Counted from the first letter of the stretch, positions 6,549 through 15,387 are shown. The stretch is 16,048 bases of DNA from an uncultured Brachyspira sp. (GCA_934725655.1 CAKVCJ010000014.1:1-16048); one strand, 5' to 3'. Notes: a model not told the origin generated them from the sequence alone. Translations and numbers: made by a program.

Positions 6549-8138
6549 TTATTGCAAATAAGAGTAAAAAAATCTTCTTATTTCCAAAGTATCAACTGCA
6601 ACATCTTTTAATTTAGGGCTTTTCATAGAAGGTGCTGTATAATAATATAAAGGTATTAAAGCCATATCATCGCCTATAAGCATGTCTTCTGCTATATGCA
6701 TATTATTCATTCTTTTATTATTATCTATTGTAGACTGAGCTTCTTTTATAAGGCTGTCATAATTAATATTGCTGTATCCCACTCTGTTTCCTGCACTTGC
6801 TGAAGTAAATAATTGAGCAAAAGTCATAGGGTCTAAATAATCGCCAATCCAATCTGCACGGCATACTGTATAATTTCTTGTTTGTCTATTCTTTTGAAAA
6901 ACTGACCATTCTTCTTGAGTGATAAACATATCTATATTTAAATTTTCTTTCCACATCTGCTGCACCGCTTCAGCTATAGTAACTCCAGCACCAGGATTAG
7001 TTTTAAACTCTAAAACAGGAAAATTAGCCCCATTGCTGTACCCAGCTTCAGCGAGAAGTTTTTTCGCCTCTTCAACATTTGACTCATAATCCTCTTTTGA
7101 TACGCTAAAATAATTTCCGCCGTTTTCTCTAAAATCTCCATTTACATCTTTTAGCCCAAATGGAATAAATGCCGCAGCAGGAACTTCTCCGCCTTTAGTG
7201 ATGTTTTCTACTATATAATTTCTGTCTATTGCTAACGCCAATGCCTTACGAACTCTTTTATCTTTTAATACTTCATTTGTATTATTTACAGCATAATAAG
7301 CAGTGCCCAAAGAAGGTGTTATAACTAAATAGCCCTCTTTTCTTAAAAGTTCTATATCATTATTTTGTATCCTTGAAGAGTAATGTAATGAGCCTTCTTT
7401 TAATGCAGGATATGCTGTTGATATATCTGAAAGCAGTATAAAATCTATTCTCTTGGCAACTATATTATCTTTATTCCAATAATTTGTGTTTAGCTCTAAT
7501 GATATTAATTCATCTGTTTTTCTATCTATCATCTTATAAGGGCCGTTTCCTATATATGTGTTTGGATAAAAAGTCCATTTATCATTATCCTCAATATAGT
7601 CTGCTCGTAAAGGCGAAAATATAGGTATGCAAAATAACTCCAAAAAATATGCCGTAGGAGATTCAAATTTTATTAGTAAAGTTTTTTCATCTATAGCCTC
7701 AACTCCTAAATCTTCTTTTCTAAGCTTGCCCGCCATTATTTTATCAGCATTTTTAATAGGCGAAGCTAAAAAACCATAAGAAGATGCCGTATTAGGGTCA
7801 GCCAATCTTCTAAAAGAATATACAAACTCATCTGCAGTAATCTTTTTGCCGTCAGACCATTTAGCATTATCTCTCAAATGAAATATAATATTCAAACCAT
7901 CAGGAGAAACTTCCCAACTCTCTGCAGCCCCTCCTACAATATTGCCTTCTTTATCTTTTGTAACTAAACCCTCAAATACATGCACAGCATAAATCATACT
8001 GTCAATTGCTGATAAATATGATGGGTCTATACTCTGAGGCTCTGCCCCAACAGTCACCTTTATAACTTCATTATTATTTATATCATTAGAACAAGCTAAA
8101 ATAAAAATACAAAATAATACTGCAAATATTCTTTTCAT
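6549..8138 (-). CDS. Peptide ABC transporter substrate-binding lipoprotein (OppA-like)
   Basis: A 529-residue family 5 extracellular solute-binding protein that probably captures oligopeptides at the cell surface for an Opp/Dpp-type importer. The N-terminus MKRIFAVLFCIFILAC is a lipoprotein signal, with cleavage expected before C16. The body shows the OppA pattern: EPQSIDPSYLSAIDSM near the start, DEFVYSFRRLADP, then YIGNGPYK, and DKRVRKALALAIDRNYI in the middle. Length is normal. AGGA lies 7 bases before the ATG. No permease or ATPase gene is in the window, so it either works with components encoded elsewhere or belongs to a multi-binding-protein set. The exact ligand is not determinable. 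It converges with the SAVED-like pseudogene, with only 28 bases between stops. Confidence 0.92.
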   Translation of the reverse strand: MKRIFAVLFCIFILACSNDINNNEVIKVTVGAEPQSIDPSYLSAIDSMIYAVHVFEGLVTKDKEGNIVGGAAESWEVSPDGLNIIFHLRDNAKWSDGKKITADEFVYSFRRLADPNTASSYGFLASPIKNADKIMAGKLRKEDLGVEAIDEKTLLIKFESPTAYFLELFCIPIFSPLRADYIEDNDKWTFYPNTYIGNGPYKMIDRKTDELISLELNTNYWNKDNIVAKRIDFILLSDISTAYPALKEGSLHYSSRIQNNDIELLRKEGYLVITPSLGTAYYAVNNTNEVLKDKRVRKALALAIDRNYIVENITKGGEVPAAAFIPFGLKDVNGDFRENGGNYFSVSKEDYESNVEEAKKLLAEAGYSNGANFPVLEFKTNPGAGVTIAEAVQQMWKENLNIDMFITQEEWSVFQKNRQTRNYTVCRADWIGDYLDPMTFAQLFTSASAGNRVGYSNINYDSLIKEAQSTIDNNKRMNNMHIAEDMLIGDDMALIPLYYYTAPSMKSPKLKDVAVDTLEIRRFFYSYLQ

Positions 8139-8171
8139 TTGTTAATCCTATTTTTTTTTAATTATGTTAAC

Positions 8172-8198
8172 ATTAAAATAAAAATAATAAATTGTCAA
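8172..8198 (-). promoter_or_regulatory. Possible promoter of the oppA-like gene
   Basis: A perfect TTGACA (8198-8193 on the minus strand) is followed after 15 bases by TTTAAT (8177-8172). The spacer is shorter than ideal. The position, about 30 bases before the start codon, fits. Confidence 0.35.
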
Positions 8199-8261
8199 TA
8201 TTTTTTATATAATCTAATTAAATTATTGTTTGGTTAAACTACCAGAATATTTATTTGCATC

Positions 8262-8594
8262 TTACTCATATATAAAATAAACTCCGCTTGAAAAATCTAA
8301 AGAAAGATATTGTCCTGAACTATTAACTTCAAATTCTGTGCCGGATAATTCTTTAATTAAATCAGCATCAGCATAAAAACTAACTATTTGACTAAGCAAT
8401 TTTATTTCAAGAGTGACTTTCCCGCTCTCTTCTACTGTAATAGTAGCTGTAGCCTCTATAACACTTCCATTGTATGTAATATCATTTCCTGTATATGTAC
8501 CTTTATATTTAACAATATTATTTACTGATGTATTGTTATTCTCACATCCTATAAAAACAAAAACTATAAAAAATATTTTTAATAAGTTTCTCAT
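8262..8594 (-). CDS. Small lipoprotein, unknown function (paralogue 1)
   Basis: A 110-residue predicted lipoprotein. The signal MRNLLKIFFIVFVFIGC places the lipidated cysteine at residue 17, followed by an asparagine-rich linker. The mature part opens with VKYKGTYTGN and continues as alternating strands (ATATITVEESGKVTLEIKL), suggesting a small beta-sandwich or barrel. The same opening, KY-x-GTY-x-G then TAT-x2-V-x-E, occurs in the small lipoprotein at 9920-10312, so the two look like distant paralogues. GGAG lies 9 bases before the ATG. It follows the MFS gene on the same strand after 34 bases and may be co-transcribed. No known domain is recognised. Confidence 0.8.
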   Translation of the reverse strand: MRNLLKIFFIVFVFIGCENNNTSVNNIVKYKGTYTGNDITYNGSVIEATATITVEESGKVTLEIKLLSQIVSFYADADLIKELSGTEFEVNSSGQYLSLDFSSGVYFIYE

Positions 8595-8628
8595 AATTTA
8601 AAACTCCATATAAATATTAATAATAAAG

Positions 8629-9801
8629 TTATTGTCTGTTAAACTTATTTAACAACACAACACTGCTAAAAGCTAATACAGATAATACAGCCCCGCCAAA
8701 ACCAACCCATTTAAGTCCAAAACTATCAAATATACTGCTTCCAACAAATGAACCTAAAGCTATTCCAAAATTAAAAGAAAAAGAATTATTAGAAGAAGCC
8801 AAAGTAATACAAGAAGGATAATCTCTTTCAGTGAAATCTAAAATGTTTAATTGCACAGGCGAGTTCATCAAATACATTAAAAAACCTATGCCTAATATTA
8901 CTATAGCAGAAGTTATATAATTATTAAAAGCAAACGGCAAAACAATCATACATATAAATTGAAGCACAAATATAAATCTTAAATTATAAACCCCATTATT
9001 CTCTGCCAATTTTCCAGAAAGTAAATTGCTAAAAAGAACAGTTATGCCAAAAATTAGTAATGCAATGCTGATATATTTATTATCTATATGAACATAATTT
9101 AAAAATATAGGCTTTAAATAAGTATAAAGAACATAAGAAGATGCCGCCCCAAAAAGAATTGTTAATGTACTTAATATAAATCTAATGTCTTTAAAAATAA
9201 CAAACTGATGTAAGAGCTTTATTTTATATTGAGTAGTATTTTTTGGTAAAGCAATAAACATCATTATAAGCATAAAAATACTAAAAACAGATATAAAAAT
9301 AAAAGAAGCTCTCCAGCCAAAATTATAGCTTATAGTAGTTCCTATTGGTACGCCAAAAATAGAAGCAATGCTGAATCCAGAATAAATCCAAGCTACAACC
9401 ATAGGCCTTTTTTCTTTAGTTGCAATATATGGAGTAAAAGATATTGATACAGAAATTAATGCCCCAGAAAGAATTGCTAAAAATATTCTTATTATCATTA
9501 AAAAATTATAATCAAAAGACAAAAAACATAAAAAATTTCCAATAATAAAAAGTATGCTTGTAAATATTATAAAATGAAATCTATTAAACTTCCCCGCAAT
9601 AGTAGCAGAAAAAGGAGTGCATACAGAATAAGCTAAAGCAAACATAGAAACTAATCCGCCCGCAATAACCTCGCTAACATTAAAACTTTCAGCAATATCT
9701 GTTAAAACACCTATCACTATAAACTCGCAAGTGCCTAAAGCAAAACTTAACAATACTAAAGATACAATAGCTAATATATTATTTTTATTATTTTCAATCA
9801 T
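8629..9801 (-). CDS. MFS transporter, DHA1 family (AraJ/PbuE-like exporter)
   Basis: A 390-residue inner-membrane protein with about 12 hydrophobic segments. It probably is a proton-driven exporter of sugars, purines or drugs. The first helix, SFALGTCEFIVIGVLTDIAE, is the DHA1/AraJ-like signature. A motif A-like loop AGKFNRFHFIIF follows helix 2, and GVPIGTTISYNFGWRASF resembles the antiporter motif C after helix 5. Length is typical. The Shine-Dalgarno is weak (AAGAG). A TATAAT at 9831-9826 on the minus strand may be its -10 box, but no good -35 box was found. It lies between two paralogous small lipoprotein genes, one co-directional and one divergent. Substrate cannot be assigned. Confidence 0.9.
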   Translation of the reverse strand: MIENNKNNILAIVSLVLLSFALGTCEFIVIGVLTDIAESFNVSEVIAGGLVSMFALAYSVCTPFSATIAGKFNRFHFIIFTSILFIIGNFLCFLSFDYNFLMIIRIFLAILSGALISVSISFTPYIATKEKRPMVVAWIYSGFSIASIFGVPIGTTISYNFGWRASFIFISVFSIFMLIMMFIALPKNTTQYKIKLLHQFVIFKDIRFILSTLTILFGAASSYVLYTYLKPIFLNYVHIDNKYISIALLIFGITVLFSNLLSGKLAENNGVYNLRFIFVLQFICMIVLPFAFNNYITSAIVILGIGFLMYLMNSPVQLNILDFTERDYPSCITLASSNNSFSFNFGIALGSFVGSSIFDSFGLKWVGFGGAVLSVLAFSSVVLLNKFNRQ

Positions 9802-9866
9802 ATTTTCACTCTTTTAAAATTTATTATTATAGTATATGATAAATATCAAAAAAACAATTTAGTTTT

Positions 9867-9897
9867 TTGAATTTATAAAAAATTTTTTAATTATAAT
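9867..9897 (+). promoter_or_regulatory. Possible promoter of the rightward small lipoprotein
   Basis: TTGAAT (9867-9872) and a perfect TATAAT (9892-9897) are separated by 19 bases, which is long. The distance to the AAGGGG ribosome-binding site (9909-9914) and the ATG at 9920 fits. Confidence 0.35.
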
Positions 9898-9919
9898 AAA
9901 TATTCATTAAGGGGATAAT

Positions 9920-10312
9920 ATGAAAAATATAATAAAAAAAGTTTTAATACTCTTATCTATAATTATTTTTATATATTCTTGCAAAAATAATACAGGCGTA
10001 AGCAAATATCAAGGAACATACAGAGGAAGTGTTAATACAACACTTATTTCAGAAAGACAATTAATTGTTAATACAGCTACAGTAAAGGTAGATGAAAATA
10101 GCTCAATTAATGTAATAATGGAAGGCGGCAATATCTACGATAAAAATGTAGATATAGCAGAACAAGAATTAACCAAAGTTAATGATGATTCATATACTGC
10201 ACAAAAAAATGGAAATAATTATACATTTGATTTTAATAAAGATTATTTATCATTAACTATCACTAATACTGATAATACTATAACAGAAGGAAAACTTTCA
10301 AAAGTTCAATAA
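9920..10312 (+). CDS. Small lipoprotein, unknown function (paralogue 2)
   Basis: A 130-residue predicted lipoprotein. The signal MKNIIKKVLILLSIIIFIYSC puts the lipidated cysteine at residue 21, followed by KNNTGVSKYQGTYRGS. The KY-x-GTY-x-G opening and a later TATVKVDE segment parallel the 8262-8594 protein, suggesting a shared small beta-rich fold. AAGGGG lies 5 bases before the ATG, which is a clear start. It is divergent from the MFS gene, and its stop codon lies inside a strong symmetric hairpin shared with the convergent lipoprotein gene. No known domain is recognised and no function is assigned. Confidence 0.85.
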   Translation: MKNIIKKVLILLSIIIFIYSCKNNTGVSKYQGTYRGSVNTTLISERQLIVNTATVKVDENSSINVIMEGGNIYDKNVDIAEQELTKVNDDSYTAQKNGNNYTFDFNKDYLSLTITNTDNTITEGKLSKVQ

Positions 10313-10344
10313 TAATATTTAAAAATTATTAAACTTTATTTTTC
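10301..10344. terminator. Bidirectional terminator hairpin between convergent lipoprotein genes
   Basis: AAAGTT (10301-10306) pairs with AACTTT (10332-10337). TAATAAT (10310-10316) pairs with ATTATTA (10325-10331). This makes 13 base pairs with a CAA bulge and an 8-base loop, followed by ATTTTT on the plus strand. The stem overlaps the last codons of the rightward gene and both stop codons. The stem is AT-rich and the minus-strand T run is poor, so it should serve best for the rightward gene. Confidence 0.55.
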
Positions 10345-11449
10345 CATCTTCAAATAAAAATCCATAAATAGAGTCATTAAACATATTAATTCCTCTCAAT
10401 TTATTGAAATCATCAGTACCCAAATATTCTTTGCTGAAGTTTTGCGATACAAATGGATTAGTCTTGATTATAAAATAAAGTCCATTATCCATACCAGTAT
10501 ATATCACCCTTCCATTAGCAGACATCCCAACTGCAAGGGCATTATCTCTCGATGGAAGCTTATATGTCTCTTTTAAATTAAAATCATCAAAAGATGTTGT
10601 AAATATTATATCTTCTTTATGCTCGCCGTTTTCTATGCTCATAGTAAGTATGGCTAAAACATTCTTATCTGTAATGTATTTACAATCTACTATTTCTCTA
10701 TAAGACATAGTAGCCTCATCTGTAGTTTCTATATTGTCTAAAATATATCTATTTTCTTTTGTTCCTGTATTAATATTATATACATCTAATATAGGCACTC
10801 TTTCATCATCTCTTTTTAATACAGCAAATTTATCATTAGTTAAATAAATCAGTTTTATAACCTTTTCATATTCATTATCTATTATAGAAGATATACTGTA
10901 TAATGTTTTACCCTCTGGAGAAATTTTATTTAAAGAAACAAGTCCTACTTTCGTATAGTTAGTATTAGTTACCTGTATAATATAAGTTTTCAAATCTGGT
11001 ACATCATTTCCTTCAACTAATGGGCCTTCTGAAGGAAGAGACATTAATACATTAGTAATAGTAATATCTCCAATATACGCCAAATTATACCCAGTTATAT
11101 ATATATTATTGCTGTTATCTATAAAAGATATTTTAGAAGTTTCAAGACTTTTATATTCCAAGTCAAAAGAATTAATATTGCTTCCATTAGCTATAACCAT
11201 TTTTGAATTAGAAACATCTATAGCATAAACAGTATTATCTTTAATATAATAAAAATCTCCAAAATAATATTCCCCATCAACTTCATATATTTTTGGACTA
11301 TTTAAATCTACTATTTCATCTTTATATACATAAATATCCTTTCCAAGTGTAAGTTCAGTAACCGTTTTAGCAGGAGCAATAGGAGGTTTAGGTAAACATG
11401 CCAATATTAATGTAGATAAAACAATCATTAGAAAAATTATTTTCTTCAT
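10319..11449 (-). CDS. Lipoprotein of unknown function, possibly beta-propeller-like
   Basis: A 376-residue predicted lipoprotein. The signal MKKIIFLMIVLSTLILAC has its lipobox cysteine at residue 18, followed by a proline-rich stretch. The mature part is a long series of short beta-strand-like segments (YVYKDEIVDL, YEVDGEYYFGDFYYI, DNTVYAIDVSNSKMVIANGS, RVIYTGMDNGLYFIIK). This resembles repeated propeller blades, but no family is recognised. It is the last gene of the leftward cluster, 15 bases after rfaE1. Its AAGGAT Shine-Dalgarno (11461-11466) overlaps the rfaE1 stop codon TAA, which suggests translational coupling. An out-of-frame ATG at 11457-11459 sits between this site and the start codon. 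Surface or periplasmic placement is inferred from the signal only. Confidence 0.82.
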   Translation of the reverse strand: MKKIIFLMIVLSTLILACLPKPPIAPAKTVTELTLGKDIYVYKDEIVDLNSPKIYEVDGEYYFGDFYYIKDNTVYAIDVSNSKMVIANGSNINSFDLEYKSLETSKISFIDNSNNIYITGYNLAYIGDITITNVLMSLPSEGPLVEGNDVPDLKTYIIQVTNTNYTKVGLVSLNKISPEGKTLYSISSIIDNEYEKVIKLIYLTNDKFAVLKRDDERVPILDVYNINTGTKENRYILDNIETTDEATMSYREIVDCKYITDKNVLAILTMSIENGEHKEDIIFTTSFDDFNLKETYKLPSRDNALAVGMSANGRVIYTGMDNGLYFIIKTNPFVSQNFSKEYLGTDDFNKLRGINMFNDSIYGFLFEDGKIKFNNF

Positions 11450-11464
11450 AAAAAAACATAATCC

Positions 11465-12457
11465 TTATAAAGCTTTGATAAGTTCATCTAAAGTCAAAGT
11501 AGAAGTTCCTCTTTTTCCAACAACAACCCCCGCTGCAGTGTTAGCAATCTCAGATGCCTCCTTAAAAGAAAAGCCAACCGAAAGACACATACCAAGAACT
11601 GATATAACAGTATCTCCCGCACCAGAAACATCAAATACACTTTTAGCCTTAGTAGGTATTATATAAACTTCATCTTTAAATGTCTGTATCTCTTTATCAA
11701 ATAATGCCATACCATTAGCACCAAGTGTAATCATAAGCTTTGATAAACCTAATCTTTTTACTATATCATTACCTAATTGATTTATGGAATTTGTATCAAA
11801 ATTATAAAAAGGTATTTTACTGTCAGAGCCTTCTACAGCTTCTTTTAAATTTGGAGTCATTAAAGTTGCTTTTTTATAATAAGAAAAATGTTTTATAGCA
11901 GGATCAACTAATACTTGTATATTATTTTTATTGCAAGTCTCTATAATTTTTTTAGCTATATTTTTGGTAATAACTCCCTTAGCATAATCACTTATTATAA
12001 CTACATTATATTCTTTTAACCTCTCTAAAAAAGATTTTTCTATCTTCATATAAATATCTTTAGAATAAGGTTCTATATTTTCTTCATCTATTCTTACTAT
12101 TTGCTGAGTTCCTGCTACTATTCTTGTTTTTGTTATAGTTGCCCTAGTATCATCTACTATTATTCCTGCATTAGATATATTCCAATTATGCATGCTTTCT
12201 ATAATAGTATCAGCAGATTTATCATTTCCTACAACACCTATAATACCTATATCTCCTCTCCCTTCCATATTTAATAATGAAGCAATATTTCTTGCAACAT
12301 TACCCGCACCGCCTAAATAGTTATCCTCATGATTAACATGCAAAACAGGCACAGGAGCCTCTGGAGATATTCTAATAACATCCCCATAAGTAAATCTATC
12401 TAACATTAAATCGCCAATTACTAATACTCTTGCTTTAATAATATCTTTTACTTTCAT
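11465..12457 (-). CDS. rfaE1: D-glycero-beta-D-manno-heptose-7-phosphate kinase
   Basis: A 330-residue PfkB/ribokinase-fold enzyme matching domain I of RfaE/HldE. It phosphorylates heptose-7-phosphate at C1 on the way to ADP-heptose for surface polysaccharide. The N-terminus VLVIGDLMLDRFTYGDVIRI and PEAPVPVL are characteristic of RfaE1. The sugar-site di-glycine is at G49-G50 (LGGAGNVARN). The PfkB signature DVSGAGDT lies at 276-283, with catalytic base D282. There is no C-terminal nucleotidyltransferase domain, so the adenylyltransferase step must be encoded separately. AGGA lies 9 bases before the ATG. It is third of four co-directional genes, 78 bases after the FapA-like gene. Confidence 0.92.
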   Translation of the reverse strand: MKVKDIIKARVLVIGDLMLDRFTYGDVIRISPEAPVPVLHVNHEDNYLGGAGNVARNIASLLNMEGRGDIGIIGVVGNDKSADTIIESMHNWNISNAGIIVDDTRATITKTRIVAGTQQIVRIDEENIEPYSKDIYMKIEKSFLERLKEYNVVIISDYAKGVITKNIAKKIIETCNKNNIQVLVDPAIKHFSYYKKATLMTPNLKEAVEGSDSKIPFYNFDTNSINQLGNDIVKRLGLSKLMITLGANGMALFDKEIQTFKDEVYIIPTKAKSVFDVSGAGDTVISVLGMCLSVGFSFKEASEIANTAAGVVVGKRGTSTLTLDELIKAL

Positions 12458-12535
12458 AGAAACATATCCTAATAATTATAATTTATTTGAGATATTATAA
12501 ACAAAATAAATAAATTTGTAAATGATGAAAAAAAA

Positions 12536-14254
12536 TTAACTATTCTGCCTTGTATATTCTGATTCATCTAAATGCTTAGGAGCTTTCTCAGAAATATCTC
12601 TCTTTTCTTTAGAATAAAAATATTCCGTACCAGATATTTTATTTGTAATATATTTTCTTATATTAGATATATATATTGTAACTCCAGGGAAAAAGCCTTC
12701 CATAGCAGTGATAGTGCTGTTTGATAATCTTTCAAACTCTTCAGACATTTCATTTCTTTTTTCTTCTAATTCTTTAGTTTCTTTTATAATATCAGTAATT
12801 CTTTTTAATATTCCTTTTATGGCATCTCTTTTATCAGGAGCTATTCTTGCAATAAATGATTTTGGGTCTCTAAAATATTCAGAACCGAGCAAAGATTTAA
12901 TTTTATTAATTTCTTCTTTATTAACTTTTAGAGTGTTTGTAATTTCTTTAAATAAAGCATCAGCCTCAGGGTCTCTTCCAACCATTATAGTAGTTTTTGA
13001 TTCACTTACAGCACCAATACTCTTAGCCCACACCCCATTCAATGCCTTAATAGAGCCGCCAATAATAACACCCTTGCCTTCTAATGCTATTACCCTATTG
13101 CTGCTTGATATATCAGAATTAACTATCTGCTGACTTATTACATCGTCTTTACACATAATCTTAGCATTTCTAATAAAAGAAGAATAAACCTTTCCCTTTA
13201 TATTAATATCGCTGTCAGGCCCGCCAATAATACCGCCGGAAACAATTAAATTTCCTCCGCAGTCTATTTTCGCATCTTCTATATTCCCATAAACTTCTAT
13301 ATTGCCCTCTGTCTTTATGCTGAAACCAGGTGTAACATTTTCTTTAATAATAACAGAGCCGTCAACCTCTATATTACCAGTAGATAAATCCACCTTTTCT
13401 ATCTCAACAGTATCACTAACCGATAAAGTGTTATTGCTGCTGTTTACAAGTATACCCCTAATAGCACTTCGTATAGTAATTCCGTCCTCATCAACTTTAA
13501 GATTATTACCAATCTTATAACAAGTATCCTCATCAAAATTGGCACTCATAACCTCATTATATATATCAAGTCCATCAACAGCAGGCTTCTCTGGAATAAA
13601 ATGTGCTATTTGAACATTAGCATCTATATTGTGTACGAAACTTCTCTCTTTAAAATCAATAGAACCATCATCAGATTTTTTTCCAGTACCTATAGATAAA
13701 TCATAATCTAAAACAACCTTCTGAACATTGCCGTCAACAGGCTTCCTTCCCTCAACAAATACGCAAGAAATTCCTTCATTATTTTTTATATTTCGTTCTA
13801 CAAGCTCAGTAATCTTATCATAATCTACCATAAGTTTTATAGGTATTTCAGAAATCATCATTTGTATCTCTTCAAGAGTAAGCTGCCTTTTTGCATCTTT
13901 TTGCGGAGGAAGTACTAAAACGCCCTTCCATTTATAAGAAACATTAATAACAGGAATAATCGATACAGATTTTACGCCATTATATGACACATAACCATAA
14001 GTAGTACTTCTATATATACCTGTCATCTTGTCAAATTTTACATTCTTACCCGCTTTTATCCCCTCTCTCTTTGATATAGATTTTAATACCTGTACTCCAG
14101 GTACAACATAATATCTTAAAAGCTCATCATATAAAGTTTGGTCATCGCTATTAGAATCAGCAACTTTATCGTATACTTCTCTTATGTCAATAGAATCATC
14201 AAAAGCAAATTCATAATTACTTTTATCAATATTAAGATTACCGCTAGTCATCAT
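12536..14254 (-). CDS. FapA/DUF342 family protein
   Basis: A 572-residue protein of the FapA (DUF342) family. In Vibrio a FapA homologue is linked to polar flagellum regulation, and the family is common in spirochaetes and clostridia; its role here is not established. The N-terminal third (to about 220) is the family-specific region. Residues about 290-425 form glycine- and aspartate-marked short strands (NIEVDGSVIIKENV, NIEVYGNIEDAKIDCGG, NINIKGKVY-like units), probably a right-handed parallel beta-helix. Residues about 430-520 are charged and probably coiled-coil (KETKELEEKRNEMSEEFERL). AAGGAG lies 6 bases before the first of two adjacent ATGs. The gene follows the methyltransferase by 20 bases and is probably co-transcribed. 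It is predicted cytoplasmic, with no signal peptide. Confidence 0.87.
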   Translation of the reverse strand: MMTSGNLNIDKSNYEFAFDDSIDIREVYDKVADSNSDDQTLYDELLRYYVVPGVQVLKSISKREGIKAGKNVKFDKMTGIYRSTTYGYVSYNGVKSVSIIPVINVSYKWKGVLVLPPQKDAKRQLTLEEIQMMISEIPIKLMVDYDKITELVERNIKNNEGISCVFVEGRKPVDGNVQKVVLDYDLSIGTGKKSDDGSIDFKERSFVHNIDANVQIAHFIPEKPAVDGLDIYNEVMSANFDEDTCYKIGNNLKVDEDGITIRSAIRGILVNSSNNTLSVSDTVEIEKVDLSTGNIEVDGSVIIKENVTPGFSIKTEGNIEVYGNIEDAKIDCGGNLIVSGGIIGGPDSDINIKGKVYSSFIRNAKIMCKDDVISQQIVNSDISSSNRVIALEGKGVIIGGSIKALNGVWAKSIGAVSESKTTIMVGRDPEADALFKEITNTLKVNKEEINKIKSLLGSEYFRDPKSFIARIAPDKRDAIKGILKRITDIIKETKELEEKRNEMSEEFERLSNSTITAMEGFFPGVTIYISNIRKYITNKISGTEYFYSKEKRDISEKAPKHLDESEYTRQNS

Positions 14255-14274
14255 TTTTATCTCCTTTTATTAAA

Positions 14275-15075
14275 TTACTTTTGGCATAAGAAAAGCATAA
14301 CATCGCCTTTATTAAATTTTTTTACAAATTTATCAAAAAATTTTTTTATTATCTTATTAGGCTTTTTCTCTATAGGTATGCTTCCCCAAGAAAAATCACT
14401 TATTATATTAAATCCAACTTGTTTTAAATAGTTAGAAAGAACCGGTTTTGAAAACAACCATAAATGCTGAGGCATTACTGCCCTCCAATTAGCACCGTAT
14501 TTTTTAGCGAACATTCCATCAGCATTAGGAGTAGTAATTGCCAAATAACCTCCTTTAGCAAGTATTCTATAAATCTCTTTCAAAGTATCGGCAGGATTAG
14601 GTACATGTTCTATGACATGAGAAAAGTGTATAAAAGAAAAATAATCATCAGGAAAACCAACATCTATAAGAGGCTTCTCATAAATATTTAAATTGTAATG
14701 CTTTCTTGCATACTCTGCCGAAGCCGAGCAAATTTCTATACCCGTAGTATTATAACCTTTGCTCTTTAGATAATTAAGAGTCATACCTGTAGCACAGCCT
14801 ATATCTAATACATTTTTATTCGGAAGATTATTTTCTATTTTATCGAAGCCTATATCTTTTAGAGCAAGCTGTATTAATGCAAAAAAATTATCATGATTAG
14901 CTACTTCATACTCGAAATAATTATCATCATATATAGCATCAATTTCTTCTTGTGTGATAATAGGGTCTTGAAAGATAAGTCCGCAATTTGAACATTTACT
15001 ATAACTTACTAAATCTGTTTTTATATATGGTTTATATTCATCGCTATAACAAAATTCACATTTTCGTTTTTCCAC
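14275..15075 (-). CDS. Class I SAM-dependent methyltransferase with N-terminal zinc ribbon
   Basis: A 266-residue methyltransferase. An N-terminal four-cysteine zinc ribbon (C6-x2-C9, C28-x2-C31) is followed by a Methyltransf_23-type Rossmann domain. The SAM-binding motif I, VLDIGCATG, is at residues 89-97. An acidic residue follows in NTTGIEIC, and FIHFSHVIEHVPNP marks motif IV. The combination is common among enzymes acting on sugar or polysaccharide precursors, which would fit rfaE1 two genes downstream; the substrate is not shown. The start is GTG with GAGGTG just upstream, and a strong promoter lies at 15147-15175. It is the first gene of a probable four-gene leftward operon. Confidence 0.88.
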   Translation of the reverse strand: MEKRKCEFCYSDEYKPYIKTDLVSYSKCSNCGLIFQDPIITQEEIDAIYDDNYFEYEVANHDNFFALIQLALKDIGFDKIENNLPNKNVLDIGCATGMTLNYLKSKGYNTTGIEICSASAEYARKHYNLNIYEKPLIDVGFPDDYFSFIHFSHVIEHVPNPADTLKEIYRILAKGGYLAITTPNADGMFAKKYGANWRAVMPQHLWLFSKPVLSNYLKQVGFNIISDFSWGSIPIEKKPNKIIKKFFDKFVKKFNKGDVMLFLCQK

Positions 15076-15146
15076 AATACACCTCGTCTATTCTAAAATC
15101 GGAAATAAACTACATTTCTTTAGCAATTAATAATTTTTATATAAAT

Positions 15147-15175
15147 AATATAGTAAAGTGATTACATTTTGTCAA
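15147..15175 (-). promoter_or_regulatory. Sigma-70-type promoter of the methyltransferase-fapA-rfaE1 cluster
   Basis: On the minus strand a perfect TTGACA (15175-15170) is followed after exactly 17 bases by TATATT (15152-15147). The predicted leader before the GTG at 15075 is about 65 bases. No similarly good promoter was seen inside the 20- or 15-base gaps downstream, which supports a shared transcript. Confidence 0.65.
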
Positions 15176-15387
15176 TTTTTATGTTTTTAGTTTTGTTGTT
15201 TGAGGCGGTTTTTACCAACTAATATGCATATTCTGTATAATGCTGCTTTTTTTTGAAGTTAAATTAAGAATTTCAGATATAACTCAAAAGTTTTTATACT
15301 TAGAGTAAATTTTTCAAAAACACAAATGCTATAGCTAATATATCTTAGGAATATATATTAAAATAGTATAAAACCTAAATATTTTTA
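15176..15387. other. Gene-free AT-rich stretch
   Basis: This part of the 443-base gap between the PASTA gene and the methyltransferase gene holds no open frame with a ribosome-binding site. I saw no RNA gene or repeat in it. Confidence 0.5.

Noticed and set aside
6556..6583. 8-bp inverted repeat AAATAAGA/TCTTATTT as a terminator for the pseudogene
   Set aside because: It lies inside the last codons of the oppA-like gene, the stem is AT-rich and no T run follows on the plus strand; probably chance.
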